Part shown: in pieces, positions 35,450-43,995 of the stretch
Numbering within the stretch: the first letter of the stretch is position 1
How the letters are laid out: each line of letters opens with the position of its first letter
Assembly (NCBI GenBank): GCA_021732085.1
Contig: JAKFVQ010000017.1
Span: forward strand, 124,001-188,000
Reading direction: 5' to 3'
DNA length: 64,000 bases
Source: Candidatus Obscuribacterales bacterium
GTDB taxonomy: Bacteria; Cyanobacteriota; Vampirovibrionia; Obscuribacterales; Obscuribacteraceae
Position numbers and translations under genes: made by a program
The notes under the pieces: model-generated
Databases searched by the model: none
Seen by the model: only the letters and a program-made list of their open reading frames with translations
What the model was told of the DNA's origin: nothing

Positions 35450-38400
35450 GTGAAATTACCAAAGATAGAGTTGAGAGTGTTCCATCAGGGTTTAATCCTG
35501 GTCGGAGTACCACTTCTTATCGAGCTTCTGCTAATAGGGAATTTATCTCTACTTCTTATTCAGTCTGACAAAGAACACGTAAGAGAGAATCGCTATCGCC
35601 ATTTTTCCGCAGTCGCGGCGAAGCTTATGGCTTTGACGTACGAAGAGCTTTCGCTCTTGCTTGTTTCGATGCAGAGTCGCCGTCCATCTTTTCTCAAGAA
35701 CTACGAAAAATATAAAGACGAGATCCGTTTTCTTCAGAAAGATGGAATGAAAACGGCCGAGAACGATCCGTTGCTTGAGGATCAACAAGCAGAGATTAAC
35801 GACAGCATCAATAATCTGCTCTCAATTATGGATAACGTTGCAGACCTGATCGGCTCTGGCAGCGCACTGCAACTATTAGCTGAAATACCTGCACTTGAAG
35901 AAAATATGCAATCTGCAAAAGGTGTCGCACTGGACCGCATAGACGTTATGCGGCGCATCGGACAGCGGGTAACTCAAGATTCGATGAAGCGCATCCAGAA
36001 AGTGAGAGACCTGCAGGCACTCATTCTCTGGGCAGGGCTTTTGATTAATCTTGCGGCAGGCGTTCTTCTGCTGATTTTTTACCGGCGCAATATCATGAAA
36101 CGGGTAAGTGTCATTAGCTCAAATACGCTCTTATTGGCACAGGGCAAAGCTCTTCTCAGTCCAATTCGCGGGAAGGATGAAATTGCCCAACTAGACAGTG
36201 CCTTCCATATTATGGAGCAAAGGCTGAAGTCTGCGCTCGAACGAGAACGCGCTCTGTTTGATAATGCAAGCGACGTAATTTGCGTCCTCGACAGCAACAA
36301 TCGATTTCTCAGAATAAATCCTGCCTGCCGCAGACTATGGAATCTTAAACAAGACGACCTATTGCAGAGTAGCCTGTTCGAAATTATCGAGGACGAACAA
36401 ATCCGATCGGCGCAAGAGACGTTGGCCGCAGCACGAGCCGTTCCAGAAGCCCAAACATTTGAGTTGAAGATCAAGGCGAAGAGCCGCGGAATCGTCGAAA
36501 CGCTCTGGTCGGTTTATTGGTCAGCCAGTGAAGAAAGCATGTACTGCGTTGTGCAAGACATAACCGAGCGAAAACAAATCGACAAAGCAAAGCATCAATT
36601 TCTGGCAATGATCAGCTCTGATCTCAGGCGTCCGCTTGCAAAAATCTCAGACGCCGTTAGTGGACTAGTTAGAATGCCAGAAGCAGAGATTCCTGCGATG
36701 GCTGCACAAAAACTTCAGGTGGCAGAAAAGAACCTCGGGAGACTGCTGAGTCTTGTTAACGACCTTCTGCAATTAGCCGAACTGGAATCAGGGCGTCTAG
36801 AAATCTCAAAACATCAATGCTCAATTAACGAGCTGCTCACGCGTTCGGCCCAAGACGTAGAAGCCTTAGCTGCGAAGAACAATGTAGAGCTTGAAATTGT
36901 CGCAGAAGAAATCACTGCGCTCGTCGATTCAAACCGCTTAATTCAAGTGATTGTGAACTTACTCTCCAACGCAATCAAATTCTCTCCGCCGGGCGCGACT
37001 GTCACATTATCTGCACGGACGGAAGGAGATTTCATTGAATGCCGGGTAACCGACAGAGGTCGTGGCGTCCCGCCTACGCATCGAGAGCTTATCTTTGAAA
37101 AATTCAAACAAGTCGAAGCATCAGACGGTAAACGCAAGGCTGGAACAGGGCTTGGATTGCCAATCTGCAAGCAAATAATCGAGGAGCATGGCGGGTTGAT
37201 CGGAGTAGTCAGCCAAGAGGGGGAGGGAAGCACCTTCTGGTTCCGTGTACCACTGGATGAAACCTCAAGCATGAAAATCAAAGCGATACGTTTGCAAGAA
37301 CTCCACGAAAAAGTGAAAGAGGAAAGCATCCCTAAACTAGTAAACAGCACAGAGAAGCTGACTCCAAGCAAGGCTTCGGCAAGCAGAATTACAGGCAGCC
37401 TTACGCTAATGCAGAAGGGTATTTTGCTGATTGGAATTCCAATTGTTTTCGATTTGCTCTTTGTTGGCAGTATTTCGGTGCTGCTGATGCAAACCGATAG
37501 GGCAAGACAGGAAGAATTGAAACAACGAAACATAGCATTTGAAACTACCCAGTTAATGGATAACTACCTCAAGACCGCTTTGCTTATGCATGGCAGCAAA
37601 ACAGAGGCTAGCTGGGTGGCATTCCAACAATGCAGGTCGGAAATAAAGTCGTCAAGAGAGCGATTGAAGAAACTGGTAAAGGGAGACAAAATTGCACGCA
37701 AACATTTCAAAAACGTCGACACAGTAAACGAACGTGCAGAAGAGTTTTTTCTGAGCGTTGAAAATAAGCTAGGCAAAAACTACGAGGTCGGAAAACATTT
37801 TTCGGCAATGGTGGATAAGACCCGCATGATCCCGCTGATTTCTGTGATGTCGCGGCGCTTGCAAATGCTTATTGCCGATGCTGAAACGCAAGAATTCAAC
37901 CCAGAGAAAAAAGCGCAGCTTCGAGAACTACAAGCCGGATTATTGCTAGCCGGACTTAGTACCAGTGTTCTTGCATCAATTTTCCTGGCAATATTTTTCA
38001 GCAAAGACATGACTGCTCGCCTTGCTACCATGGCGGACAATGCAGAACGGTTTAGTAAAGAGCAGCAACTAAACGAAGAAATTGCCGGTAATGATGAGCT
38101 GGCGAGTCTCGACCAAGCATTTCATAAAACAGCAAAGTCATTGGACGATGCACATAAAAAGGAACGCGCTGTTTTGGATAATTCCCAGGACTTGATCTGT
38201 GCCCTTTCGGCAGATGGCCGATTCACAAGTGTAAATCCCGCTTGCAAAGGCATGCTTGGATATAATAGCGACGAGTTGCTTCAAATCAAGATATTCGATC
38301 TGCTTGATGAAGATAACAAGGCAATCGCAAGCTCAGCACTGCTTGAACAGAAGAAAGGAAACTCTCACACTTTATTTGAAAGCTATCTACTTAAGAAGGA

Positions 38401-39235
38401 TGGGACGCCCGCATATATTTTGTGGTCTGCTTCATTCGACTCAACCGCTGAGAATACTTATTGCATTGCACATGACATTACCGCGCGCAAAGAGCTGGAA
38501 TCTTTGAAGCGAGAGTTTCTTTCGATGGTTAGCCATGATCTGCGCACGCCTTTGGGCTCAATCACGGGGATTGCAAAACTAATCACTGCCGGCGCCTTTG
38601 GAAAGCCTGGTGATGCAGCGCAAGTCGGACTGAGACGGATTAGCGCTGAGGGCGATAAGCTGCTTGAATTGATCAATGACATTTTGGACATTGAAAAGCT
38701 AGAAGCTGGGAAAATGCAATTGGTCCAAGAGGAAGTTGAAATTGGACAGCTCGTTGAAAGCGCTTTAGAGTCAGCCAGACCGGAAGTCAAAAGCGGCGTT
38801 GTGCTTTATCTTCCAGAGCCCGTGAGAATGATTGCGGACAAAGATAGACTTCAACAAGCGCTGACGAATCTTCTGAATTTCGCGCACTCTATTGGAACAA
38901 CAGATTCACAACAGGTGATCAAAGTGACAGTTGCTACAAAGGAATCATTTGTCGAAATTTCGATTGCCTCGCCAGGCGCGCCGTTATCCAAACACGAGCA
39001 GCTGGCTCTATTCGATCGCTTTGGCTATAGCGGCGATGCAGCAGCACCGCAAATGAATGAGCTGATTGGCGGCTTGGCATTACCGCTAGCAAAAAGAATC
39101 ATTGAGAATCACGGCGGCAGCATCGAACTTCATTCAAAGGCGAACGAAAATACTTTCCGATTGCAGATTCCAAGAACGGTGGCGAAGCCCTCTAGCTCAT
39201 CCAACGCAGTATCGAATCTGGTACCGGATTCTTAA
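35450..39235 (+). CDS. Double sensor histidine kinase with two complementary modules
   Basis: 1261 residues, GTG start. Module 1: TM helices near 13-37 and 190-212, PAS near 265-375 (NASDVICVLDSNNRF), HisKA-like helix with MISSDLRRPL where Ser390 replaces the phospho-acceptor His, and a complete HATPase: N box NLLSNAIKF (Asn507), DRGRGVP and GTGLGLPICKQI. Module 2: TM near 656-680 and 828-848, PAS near 905-1010, HisKA MVSHDLRTPL with His1029, and a degraded ATPase: NLLNFAHSI with Phe1144 at the key Asn, no D-x-G-x-G box (ASPGAPL), and GGLALPLAKRI. So module 1 can bind ATP but cannot be autophosphorylated in the normal way, and module 2 has the His but not the ATP site. No response regulator is adjacent. 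A paralogue is at 54879-58655. Confidence 0.9.
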   Translation: MKLPKIELRVFHQGLILVGVPLLIELLLIGNLSLLLIQSDKEHVRENRYRHFSAVAAKLMALTYEELSLLLVSMQSRRPSFLKNYEKYKDEIRFLQKDGMKTAENDPLLEDQQAEINDSINNLLSIMDNVADLIGSGSALQLLAEIPALEENMQSAKGVALDRIDVMRRIGQRVTQDSMKRIQKVRDLQALILWAGLLINLAAGVLLLIFYRRNIMKRVSVISSNTLLLAQGKALLSPIRGKDEIAQLDSAFHIMEQRLKSALERERALFDNASDVICVLDSNNRFLRINPACRRLWNLKQDDLLQSSLFEIIEDEQIRSAQETLAAARAVPEAQTFELKIKAKSRGIVETLWSVYWSASEESMYCVVQDITERKQIDKAKHQFLAMISSDLRRPLAKISDAVSGLVRMPEAEIPAMAAQKLQVAEKNLGRLLSLVNDLLQLAELESGRLEISKHQCSINELLTRSAQDVEALAAKNNVELEIVAEEITALVDSNRLIQVIVNLLSNAIKFSPPGATVTLSARTEGDFIECRVTDRGRGVPPTHRELIFEKFKQVEASDGKRKAGTGLGLPICKQIIEEHGGLIGVVSQEGEGSTFWFRVPLDETSSMKIKAIRLQELHEKVKEESIPKLVNSTEKLTPSKASASRITGSLTLMQKGILLIGIPIVFDLLFVGSISVLLMQTDRARQEELKQRNIAFETTQLMDNYLKTALLMHGSKTEASWVAFQQCRSEIKSSRERLKKLVKGDKIARKHFKNVDTVNERAEEFFLSVENKLGKNYEVGKHFSAMVDKTRMIPLISVMSRRLQMLIADAETQEFNPEKKAQLRELQAGLLLAGLSTSVLASIFLAIFFSKDMTARLATMADNAERFSKEQQLNEEIAGNDELASLDQAFHKTAKSLDDAHKKERAVLDNSQDLICALSADGRFTSVNPACKGMLGYNSDELLQIKIFDLLDEDNKAIASSALLEQKKGNSHTLFESYLLKKDGTPAYILWSASFDSTAENTYCIAHDITARKELESLKREFLSMVSHDLRTPLGSITGIAKLITAGAFGKPGDAAQVGLRRISAEGDKLLELINDILDIEKLEAGKMQLVQEEVEIGQLVESALESARPEVKSGVVLYLPEPVRMIADKDRLQQALTNLLNFAHSIGTTDSQQVIKVTVATKESFVEISIASPGAPLSKHEQLALFDRFGYSGDAAAPQMNELIGGLALPLAKRIIENHGGSIELHSKANENTFRLQIPRTVAKPSSSSNAVSNLVPDS

Positions 39236-40328
39236 ATTCACGCCCTTCGCGCTTCGACTCGGCCCATTCCTTTTTGAGGCGCAGGTACCAAGCACCGGGC
39301 GTGCCAGCATCCTTGATCGTAGGAATCAGTTTAGGCTTAAGCTTAAGATTGCCTTCCTGCATTTTTGCGACGGTTTGATCTTGTCCAAGGAACTCTTTTA
39401 CGAAGTATTGAACGATCGGCTCTACAAAAAACTTTGTGCCAGGAAACATCCAATATGTTGTGTGGTTCAACTCTGTGTGCGTTTCATCAATCGGAGTAAG
39501 AGTGCTTATACCGGCAAGAATAGTCTTGCCAGCAAATTGAATATACTCACGACGGCAAGCAGGCAGACGGAAACTAATTTCGGTTTCGATATGTTGTCCA
39601 AACAGCTGGAACATGATCGAGTGTTTCGATGGTTGGTGCTTCACCATCGTCCAACCGGTTCCTTCCGGAACGTAATGCTTCTGTTTCGGCTTCAATGCTT
39701 TAGCCGAGCGCCACCACCACGAGTTGTGGATGTACGGCACGTGCGCTGGATCGATCAAAGCAAGCGCTGCATAATCAATGTGTGTCGGCAGCAGCAACGT
39801 AGTTGTTGTCTGTTCGTAAAGCAACTCACCTAGCCCAGGAGCCTCGGGCACATCCGGCAAATCGTCCGTGGGGTCGCCGAAGAAGACCCAAACTGCACCG
39901 CGAACTTCACGGACTGGATAATTCGGTGTCTTGATTTTGCATAACGGGAAATCTTGATCCTTTGTCAACGATGGTATCGATGTGCAGGTGCCGCTGGTAT
40001 CAAACTTCCAGCCGTGGAAGCAACACATTACTTCCTTCCCGTCGAAACAACCCTTACTGAGCGGAACGGCCTGGTGAGGACAAATGTCTCTCATCGCAAA
40101 AGCCTTGCCATTGCTGTCACGTCCAAGTAATACTGGCTCGCCGAGCATCGTTTTTGAAAGCATTTTGCCTTCTTTGAGCTGGCTGGAAGCCACGGCAAAA
40201 TACCACATGTCTTTTAGATACCAGGTACCTAGTCCACCTATTTGGTTTTGACTAACGGATTCAAACTCTGAGAGGTCTCGTTCTGAGGCCCCGTCTTCTG
40301 AGCTTACCGTTTTGATAGTCGTGTTCAT
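39192..40328 (-). CDS. Rieske [2Fe-2S] oxygenase (pheophorbide-oxygenase-like)
   Basis: 378 residues; GGAGGG precedes ATG 40328. Rieske cluster ligands are Cys83 and His85 (CPH) and Cys102 and His105 (CCFHGWKFD). The mononuclear iron site is IDPAHVPYIH, giving the H-x4-H pair with a nearby acidic residue. The layout (N-terminal Rieske, C-terminal catalytic beta-barrel) and length match the PaO/Tic55-like and related ring-hydroxylating oxygenases. The substrate is unknown; it needs an electron donor that is not encoded nearby. Its last 44 bases overlap the end of the convergent kinase gene. Confidence 0.9.
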   Translation of the reverse strand: MNTTIKTVSSEDGASERDLSEFESVSQNQIGGLGTWYLKDMWYFAVASSQLKEGKMLSKTMLGEPVLLGRDSNGKAFAMRDICPHQAVPLSKGCFDGKEVMCCFHGWKFDTSGTCTSIPSLTKDQDFPLCKIKTPNYPVREVRGAVWVFFGDPTDDLPDVPEAPGLGELLYEQTTTTLLLPTHIDYAALALIDPAHVPYIHNSWWWRSAKALKPKQKHYVPEGTGWTMVKHQPSKHSIMFQLFGQHIETEISFRLPACRREYIQFAGKTILAGISTLTPIDETHTELNHTTYWMFPGTKFFVEPIVQYFVKEFLGQDQTVAKMQEGNLKLKPKLIPTIKDAGTPGAWYLRLKKEWAESKREGREFKNPVPDSILRWMS

Positions 40329-40534
40329 GGATTCCCTCCAGATGAGTCAAGGTTAAGAGAAAGACTCATGGCTTCCAGGATCCTACTGGCGGCAGTCAAG
40401 TGAAATCAAGGTAGAGCTACTAATAAAGTCTGCACCCGTCGAAAAAATTCACCATATGCGAAAAATCTACTTTCCGACCCAGTTGTCAGGCATGGATAAT
40501 CCTATGATGGCGTACTCCTTAGAAAGGACCAGAT

Positions 40535-41014
40535 ATGAACCGAGTTCTCACCGCTAGTTTGACAGCACTGTGCATTGCCGGGCTTTGCTTGTCCCCAGTC
40601 ATGGCACAGGATGCAAAAGGCGGCGACGCTGGCAAAGACGCGAAAGAGTCAAAACCGGAAAAAACCGAAAAACCAGAAAAACCAGCCAAGGAAACCAAAC
40701 TTGGGTCCAAAAGTGGCGGCGGCGACGCAAGTCTTGCCGGCAGATTGGCAGGGTTTACAGTCGGCCTCGTCGGCGGCATACCAGTGGCAATTGTCCGCAG
40801 AACAGGCATTGAAATCAAACAAGGTGTTAAAGACCTCGTCGGCGACACGGACAATTGGTTCATCATCATTCCAGCCGGAACACTTGCAGTTCCTTACGGC
40901 GCAGTTAGTGGTGGCGCAAGTGGTGTAATGTACGGCGTGAAAAATGCCTGGTCCGGAGCTGGTGATCAGCCATTCGGCAAAGATTCATTCAGCCTTGGTG
41001 ACAACATCGACTAA
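40535..41014 (+). CDS. Small exported protein of unknown function
   Basis: 159 residues; AAGGA precedes ATG 40535. Signal peptide (TASLTALCIAGLCLSPVMA, cleavage near residue 24). A 40-residue Lys/Glu/Pro linker (KPEKTEKPEKPAKETK) follows, then a Gly-rich region with hydrophobic segments (LAGFTVGLVGGIPVAIVRRT, WFIIIPAGTLAVPYGAVSGG). These could insert in a membrane. No family recognised. It is divergent from the Rieske gene. Confidence 0.7.
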   Translation: MNRVLTASLTALCIAGLCLSPVMAQDAKGGDAGKDAKESKPEKTEKPEKPAKETKLGSKSGGGDASLAGRLAGFTVGLVGGIPVAIVRRTGIEIKQGVKDLVGDTDNWFIIIPAGTLAVPYGAVSGGASGVMYGVKNAWSGAGDQPFGKDSFSLGDNID

Positions 41015-41171
41015 GTTCCTGCCAGGTGCGGCGAGAGCATCGGGAACAATGTAAGGAACATGTAAAATTATCAGCGCGTTCAAGGACGCGTTGTTCGTTT
41101 GACCTACTTTGGATGCAAAAAAAAGGAAACAGGTCTGCAAGCGTGGTTCAACGTAATGAGAGATTTATGTC

Positions 41172-41498
41172 CTAGTGGCGCGAACAAATGAAGTAGCGTA
41201 CAGGCACTTGAGAATCATTAAAAGCCTCATGCTGAGCGCCTTCCGGCAAAATCAACATATCGCCTTTTTCTAAGAGTAATTCTTTGCCCTCAACTACAAA
41301 ACGCATGTTTCCTGATTGAACTACGATAAATTCATCATGCCGGTGTTGATGCGGTGCATAATGCGCCCCCGGATCATCTTGCCACGGAAAAATGTAATAG
41401 CCTTCTGATATTAGTTCAGCACGAAGGTCCTTTTCAGAAGCACAATGGCTGTACTTCGCCTTGCGAACAGAAAGCTTAGTCTTAGTCATAAACAACAT
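41172..41498 (-). CDS. Cupin-domain protein
   Basis: 108 residues from ATG 41498, which has GGGGTGG upstream; the frame is open to 41564. The two cupin motifs are HYAPHQHRHDEFIVVQSGNM (metal-binding His residues and Glu) and LEKGDMLILPEGAQHEAFN. The metal ligands HxH, E and the later H are all present, so it should bind Fe, Mn or Zn in a single beta-barrel. Small cupins of this type include sugar or oxalate enzymes and stress regulators; substrate unknown. No neighbours point to a pathway. Confidence 0.85.
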   Translation of the reverse strand: MLFMTKTKLSVRKAKYSHCASEKDLRAELISEGYYIFPWQDDPGAHYAPHQHRHDEFIVVQSGNMRFVVEGKELLLEKGDMLILPEGAQHEAFNDSQVPVRYFICSRH

Positions 41499-41706
41499 TG
41501 CGTCCACCCCTATAGCATCTTGGCACAGCAGCAACACAAGAGCAAGAGCTTGAACGCTTTGCAAATGTGGTACATGGAGACAGTTTCAAGAGCATAATAA
41601 TCGACTCTCTCAATTCACTGCCCTCGGATGTGACGGAAGCTATGTCCTTCTTGTTTCCAATCGTCTGGTAAAATCAGATCAGATAGTGACCTGGAGCCGA
41701 AAAACT

Positions 41707-41904
41707 ATGGATCGCTTAAAAGACCTATACAAGAAGACATTCGAGAAAATCGACAGCAATAACGCCGGCTTCTGTGGCACGCAAGAGACCGACGCCAAAA
41801 CACTCACAGAGCAAGTTGCAAAATCGCTGATCGTCGGAAAAGAAAACGCAGATGACTTGCTGAAAAACGCAGGCAAGAAGAAGGACAAAAAGCGTTCTCA
41901 TTAA
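41707..41904 (+). CDS. Small charged protein
   Basis: 65 residues from ATG 41707 (the frame starts with GTG at 41686). It is helical and charged (RLKDLYKKTFEKIDSNNAGF, VAKSLIVGKENADDLLKN) and ends in KKKDKKRSH. One Cys. No family recognised. It is convergent with the Ser/Thr kinase gene. The start signal is weak, so reality is likely but not certain. Confidence 0.45.
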   Translation: MDRLKDLYKKTFEKIDSNNAGFCGTQETDAKTLTEQVAKSLIVGKENADDLLKNAGKKKDKKRSH

Positions 41905-41966
41905 AGCGTTCGGCTGAATCGATTCGATTCCCGGGCTGCTCCCTCCCATGAAGAGCAAGTTTTTAT

Positions 41967-43907
41967 CTAAGACTCAGCTGTCGAAGAGCTGATTGTGCCA
42001 TCGTCAGCAGCTGGGTCAGATTTCACATTTGATCTCTTAGACTTGATTTGTGCAAGCAATACCTTCTCGCGATGCTCTGCATTTGTTAGAGCCTCGGCCA
42101 ATTCTTCCAGGGCACTGTCTATTTCGGTGATATCGTCACTAGCTTTTCGCTGTACGCCGTTATTCTCGTTTGAGGCAGCCAGCTTGACGGCCCGCTCGGC
42201 AAGATGCCGTATTTTACGAGCGCGGAAATAGTACAGAACGAAGCACAACAGAACGATAGTGTTGAGATAGAAACAGGCGGTGGAGTATGCTCCCAGTTGC
42301 GATGCCGCTCTGGTTAACTCTTGGGCCTTTTCTACTTCGTCCTCCTCTTTCGGCTCGTTAACTAATGAAGTTATCCCCTTGGTTTTTATCTTTTGCAACT
42401 GCATCGTAATAGTCGCATCAGAAAGTGTCCATACGGTGCCCGGTTCTAACTTTCTCAGAAGCCGTTCGGTTTCTCTAACTGTGGCAGTGAACAATGGCGA
42501 ATTTCTTCGCAACTTTTGCAATTCTTCTTTGCGTCCAAATCTCTTGAGAGTAGCTTCTTGGTCTTTCATAGCGGCCCGCATGTTTTCCGCCGCGATCGCA
42601 AAACTTTCCATATATTTCGGATCACGTTTCAAGGCATATTCGTGCCCTAGCTCTTGCATGATCAGCGAATTCTTATACATTGCATTATTCAGTCGCACAA
42701 TTTCATATGAATTGTTTCTCTCCACGAGCAGATCACGATAACGGTTTTGCATGACAGCAGACCAAAGTGACAATAAACATGAAATACAAGCGACGGCCAG
42801 CAGTATCGGCAACATATCAAAAGCGCGAGCAGCTCTTCTTGCTCTTGAGAGATTCCATGAATTTTGAATCTTGGCAAGAACGCCACCACGATGAGTGAGC
42901 TTGATTGCGCGCAGTTCACTCATAACATCGCCGGCCGAGGAAAAGCGATCATCGACGTCCTTAGCAAGACACTTCAGAATGAGTAATTCAATTCTCTGCC
43001 TGCTATCTGTTTCCAATTGTGGCGCTGAAAGCGGCGGTGGCGGTGAATTCAGATGCTTGTTTATGGTCTCGAAAACAGTCTCCCCAGAGAACGGCGGATG
43101 ACCGCAGAGCGCTTCGTACATGACACAGCCAAGCGCGTAGATATCCGAGCGAGCATCAAGAACTCTACCGGAGCATTGCTCTGGACTCATATATAGCGGA
43201 CTGCCGAACAGTTCACCTGTTTGCGTTAGCTGTTGCTGCCCCGGAGGGGTATTTTGTATCACTTTAGCTAAGCCAAAGTCTACGATCTTAGCTTGCTCTT
43301 TATCCTCCATACTGCTAACCATGATATTGCTTGGTTTAAGATCGCGATGAATTACCTGATTGCGGTGTGCATAATCCAAGGCAGCGGCTACCTGCAACAT
43401 CAGGTCAACAAATCGGTCAAAAGACAAATTGCCTTGCTGTTTGATCAGCTCGGCAAGTGATCGCCCCTCAATGTAATCCATCACCAGATATGGTGCGCCT
43501 TCGCAGACTCCAAAATCCTGCACCGAAATTATCCCAGGATGCAAAAGCGTGCCCGAAGTCTGAGCTTCTTGCCGGAATCGCATAACTGTTGTTTCATTAT
43601 GAGCAAGATGGGAATGTAATATCTTCAGCGCCACAAATTTTTTAGTAAATAGATGACGTGCTTTATAAACTACGCTCATTCCGCCCTTGCCGAGCATGGT
43701 AAATACTTCATAGCGATCGGCGTAGACGCTGCCTATAATTTCGTACGGCTTAGCAGCATCAGCTTTGATGTTATCGCCCGAAATCGAAGTCATCGACTGG
43801 CTGCCACTGCTGAGCAGATTTAAGGCGGCAGTGCCGGCAATAGCTCCATCCAACAAGGTGGTCTTGTCGGATGGGAGATCTATTGATTCTGTGTCGTCTT
43901 GTCCCAT
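41967..43907 (-). CDS. Transmembrane Ser/Thr protein kinase
   Basis: 646 residues. N-terminal PASTA-less eukaryotic-type kinase domain: Gly loop LGKGGMSVVYKAR, VALKILH, catalytic loop HRDLKPSN (His187-Arg188-Asp189), IVDFGLAKV and GSPLYMSPEQ, all intact. Around 365-395 is a membrane helix (LLAVACISCLLSLWSAVM), followed by a roughly 150-residue extracytoplasmic helical domain (QELGHEYALKRDPKYMESF, LEPGTVWTLSDATI), a second helix near 545-565 (YLNTIVLLCFVLYYF) and a helical C-terminus. It is the last gene of the phosphoketolase/glycogen phosphorylase operon (88 bases after glgP), which suggests it phosphorylates enzymes of that pathway or senses its state (inference). Confidence 0.9.
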   Translation of the reverse strand: MGQDDTESIDLPSDKTTLLDGAIAGTAALNLLSSGSQSMTSISGDNIKADAAKPYEIIGSVYADRYEVFTMLGKGGMSVVYKARHLFTKKFVALKILHSHLAHNETTVMRFRQEAQTSGTLLHPGIISVQDFGVCEGAPYLVMDYIEGRSLAELIKQQGNLSFDRFVDLMLQVAAALDYAHRNQVIHRDLKPSNIMVSSMEDKEQAKIVDFGLAKVIQNTPPGQQQLTQTGELFGSPLYMSPEQCSGRVLDARSDIYALGCVMYEALCGHPPFSGETVFETINKHLNSPPPPLSAPQLETDSRQRIELLILKCLAKDVDDRFSSAGDVMSELRAIKLTHRGGVLAKIQNSWNLSRARRAARAFDMLPILLAVACISCLLSLWSAVMQNRYRDLLVERNNSYEIVRLNNAMYKNSLIMQELGHEYALKRDPKYMESFAIAAENMRAAMKDQEATLKRFGRKEELQKLRRNSPLFTATVRETERLLRKLEPGTVWTLSDATITMQLQKIKTKGITSLVNEPKEEDEVEKAQELTRAASQLGAYSTACFYLNTIVLLCFVLYYFRARKIRHLAERAVKLAASNENNGVQRKASDDITEIDSALEELAEALTNAEHREKVLLAQIKSKRSNVKSDPAADDGTISSSTAES

Positions 43908-43995
43908 CGAAGCACTGGCTGGATATCAGCCAAAATGTGCCCAGAAATTGTCATATTCAAACTACTGAGGGACTGTGATTGCGCCTCTCCGCAGA

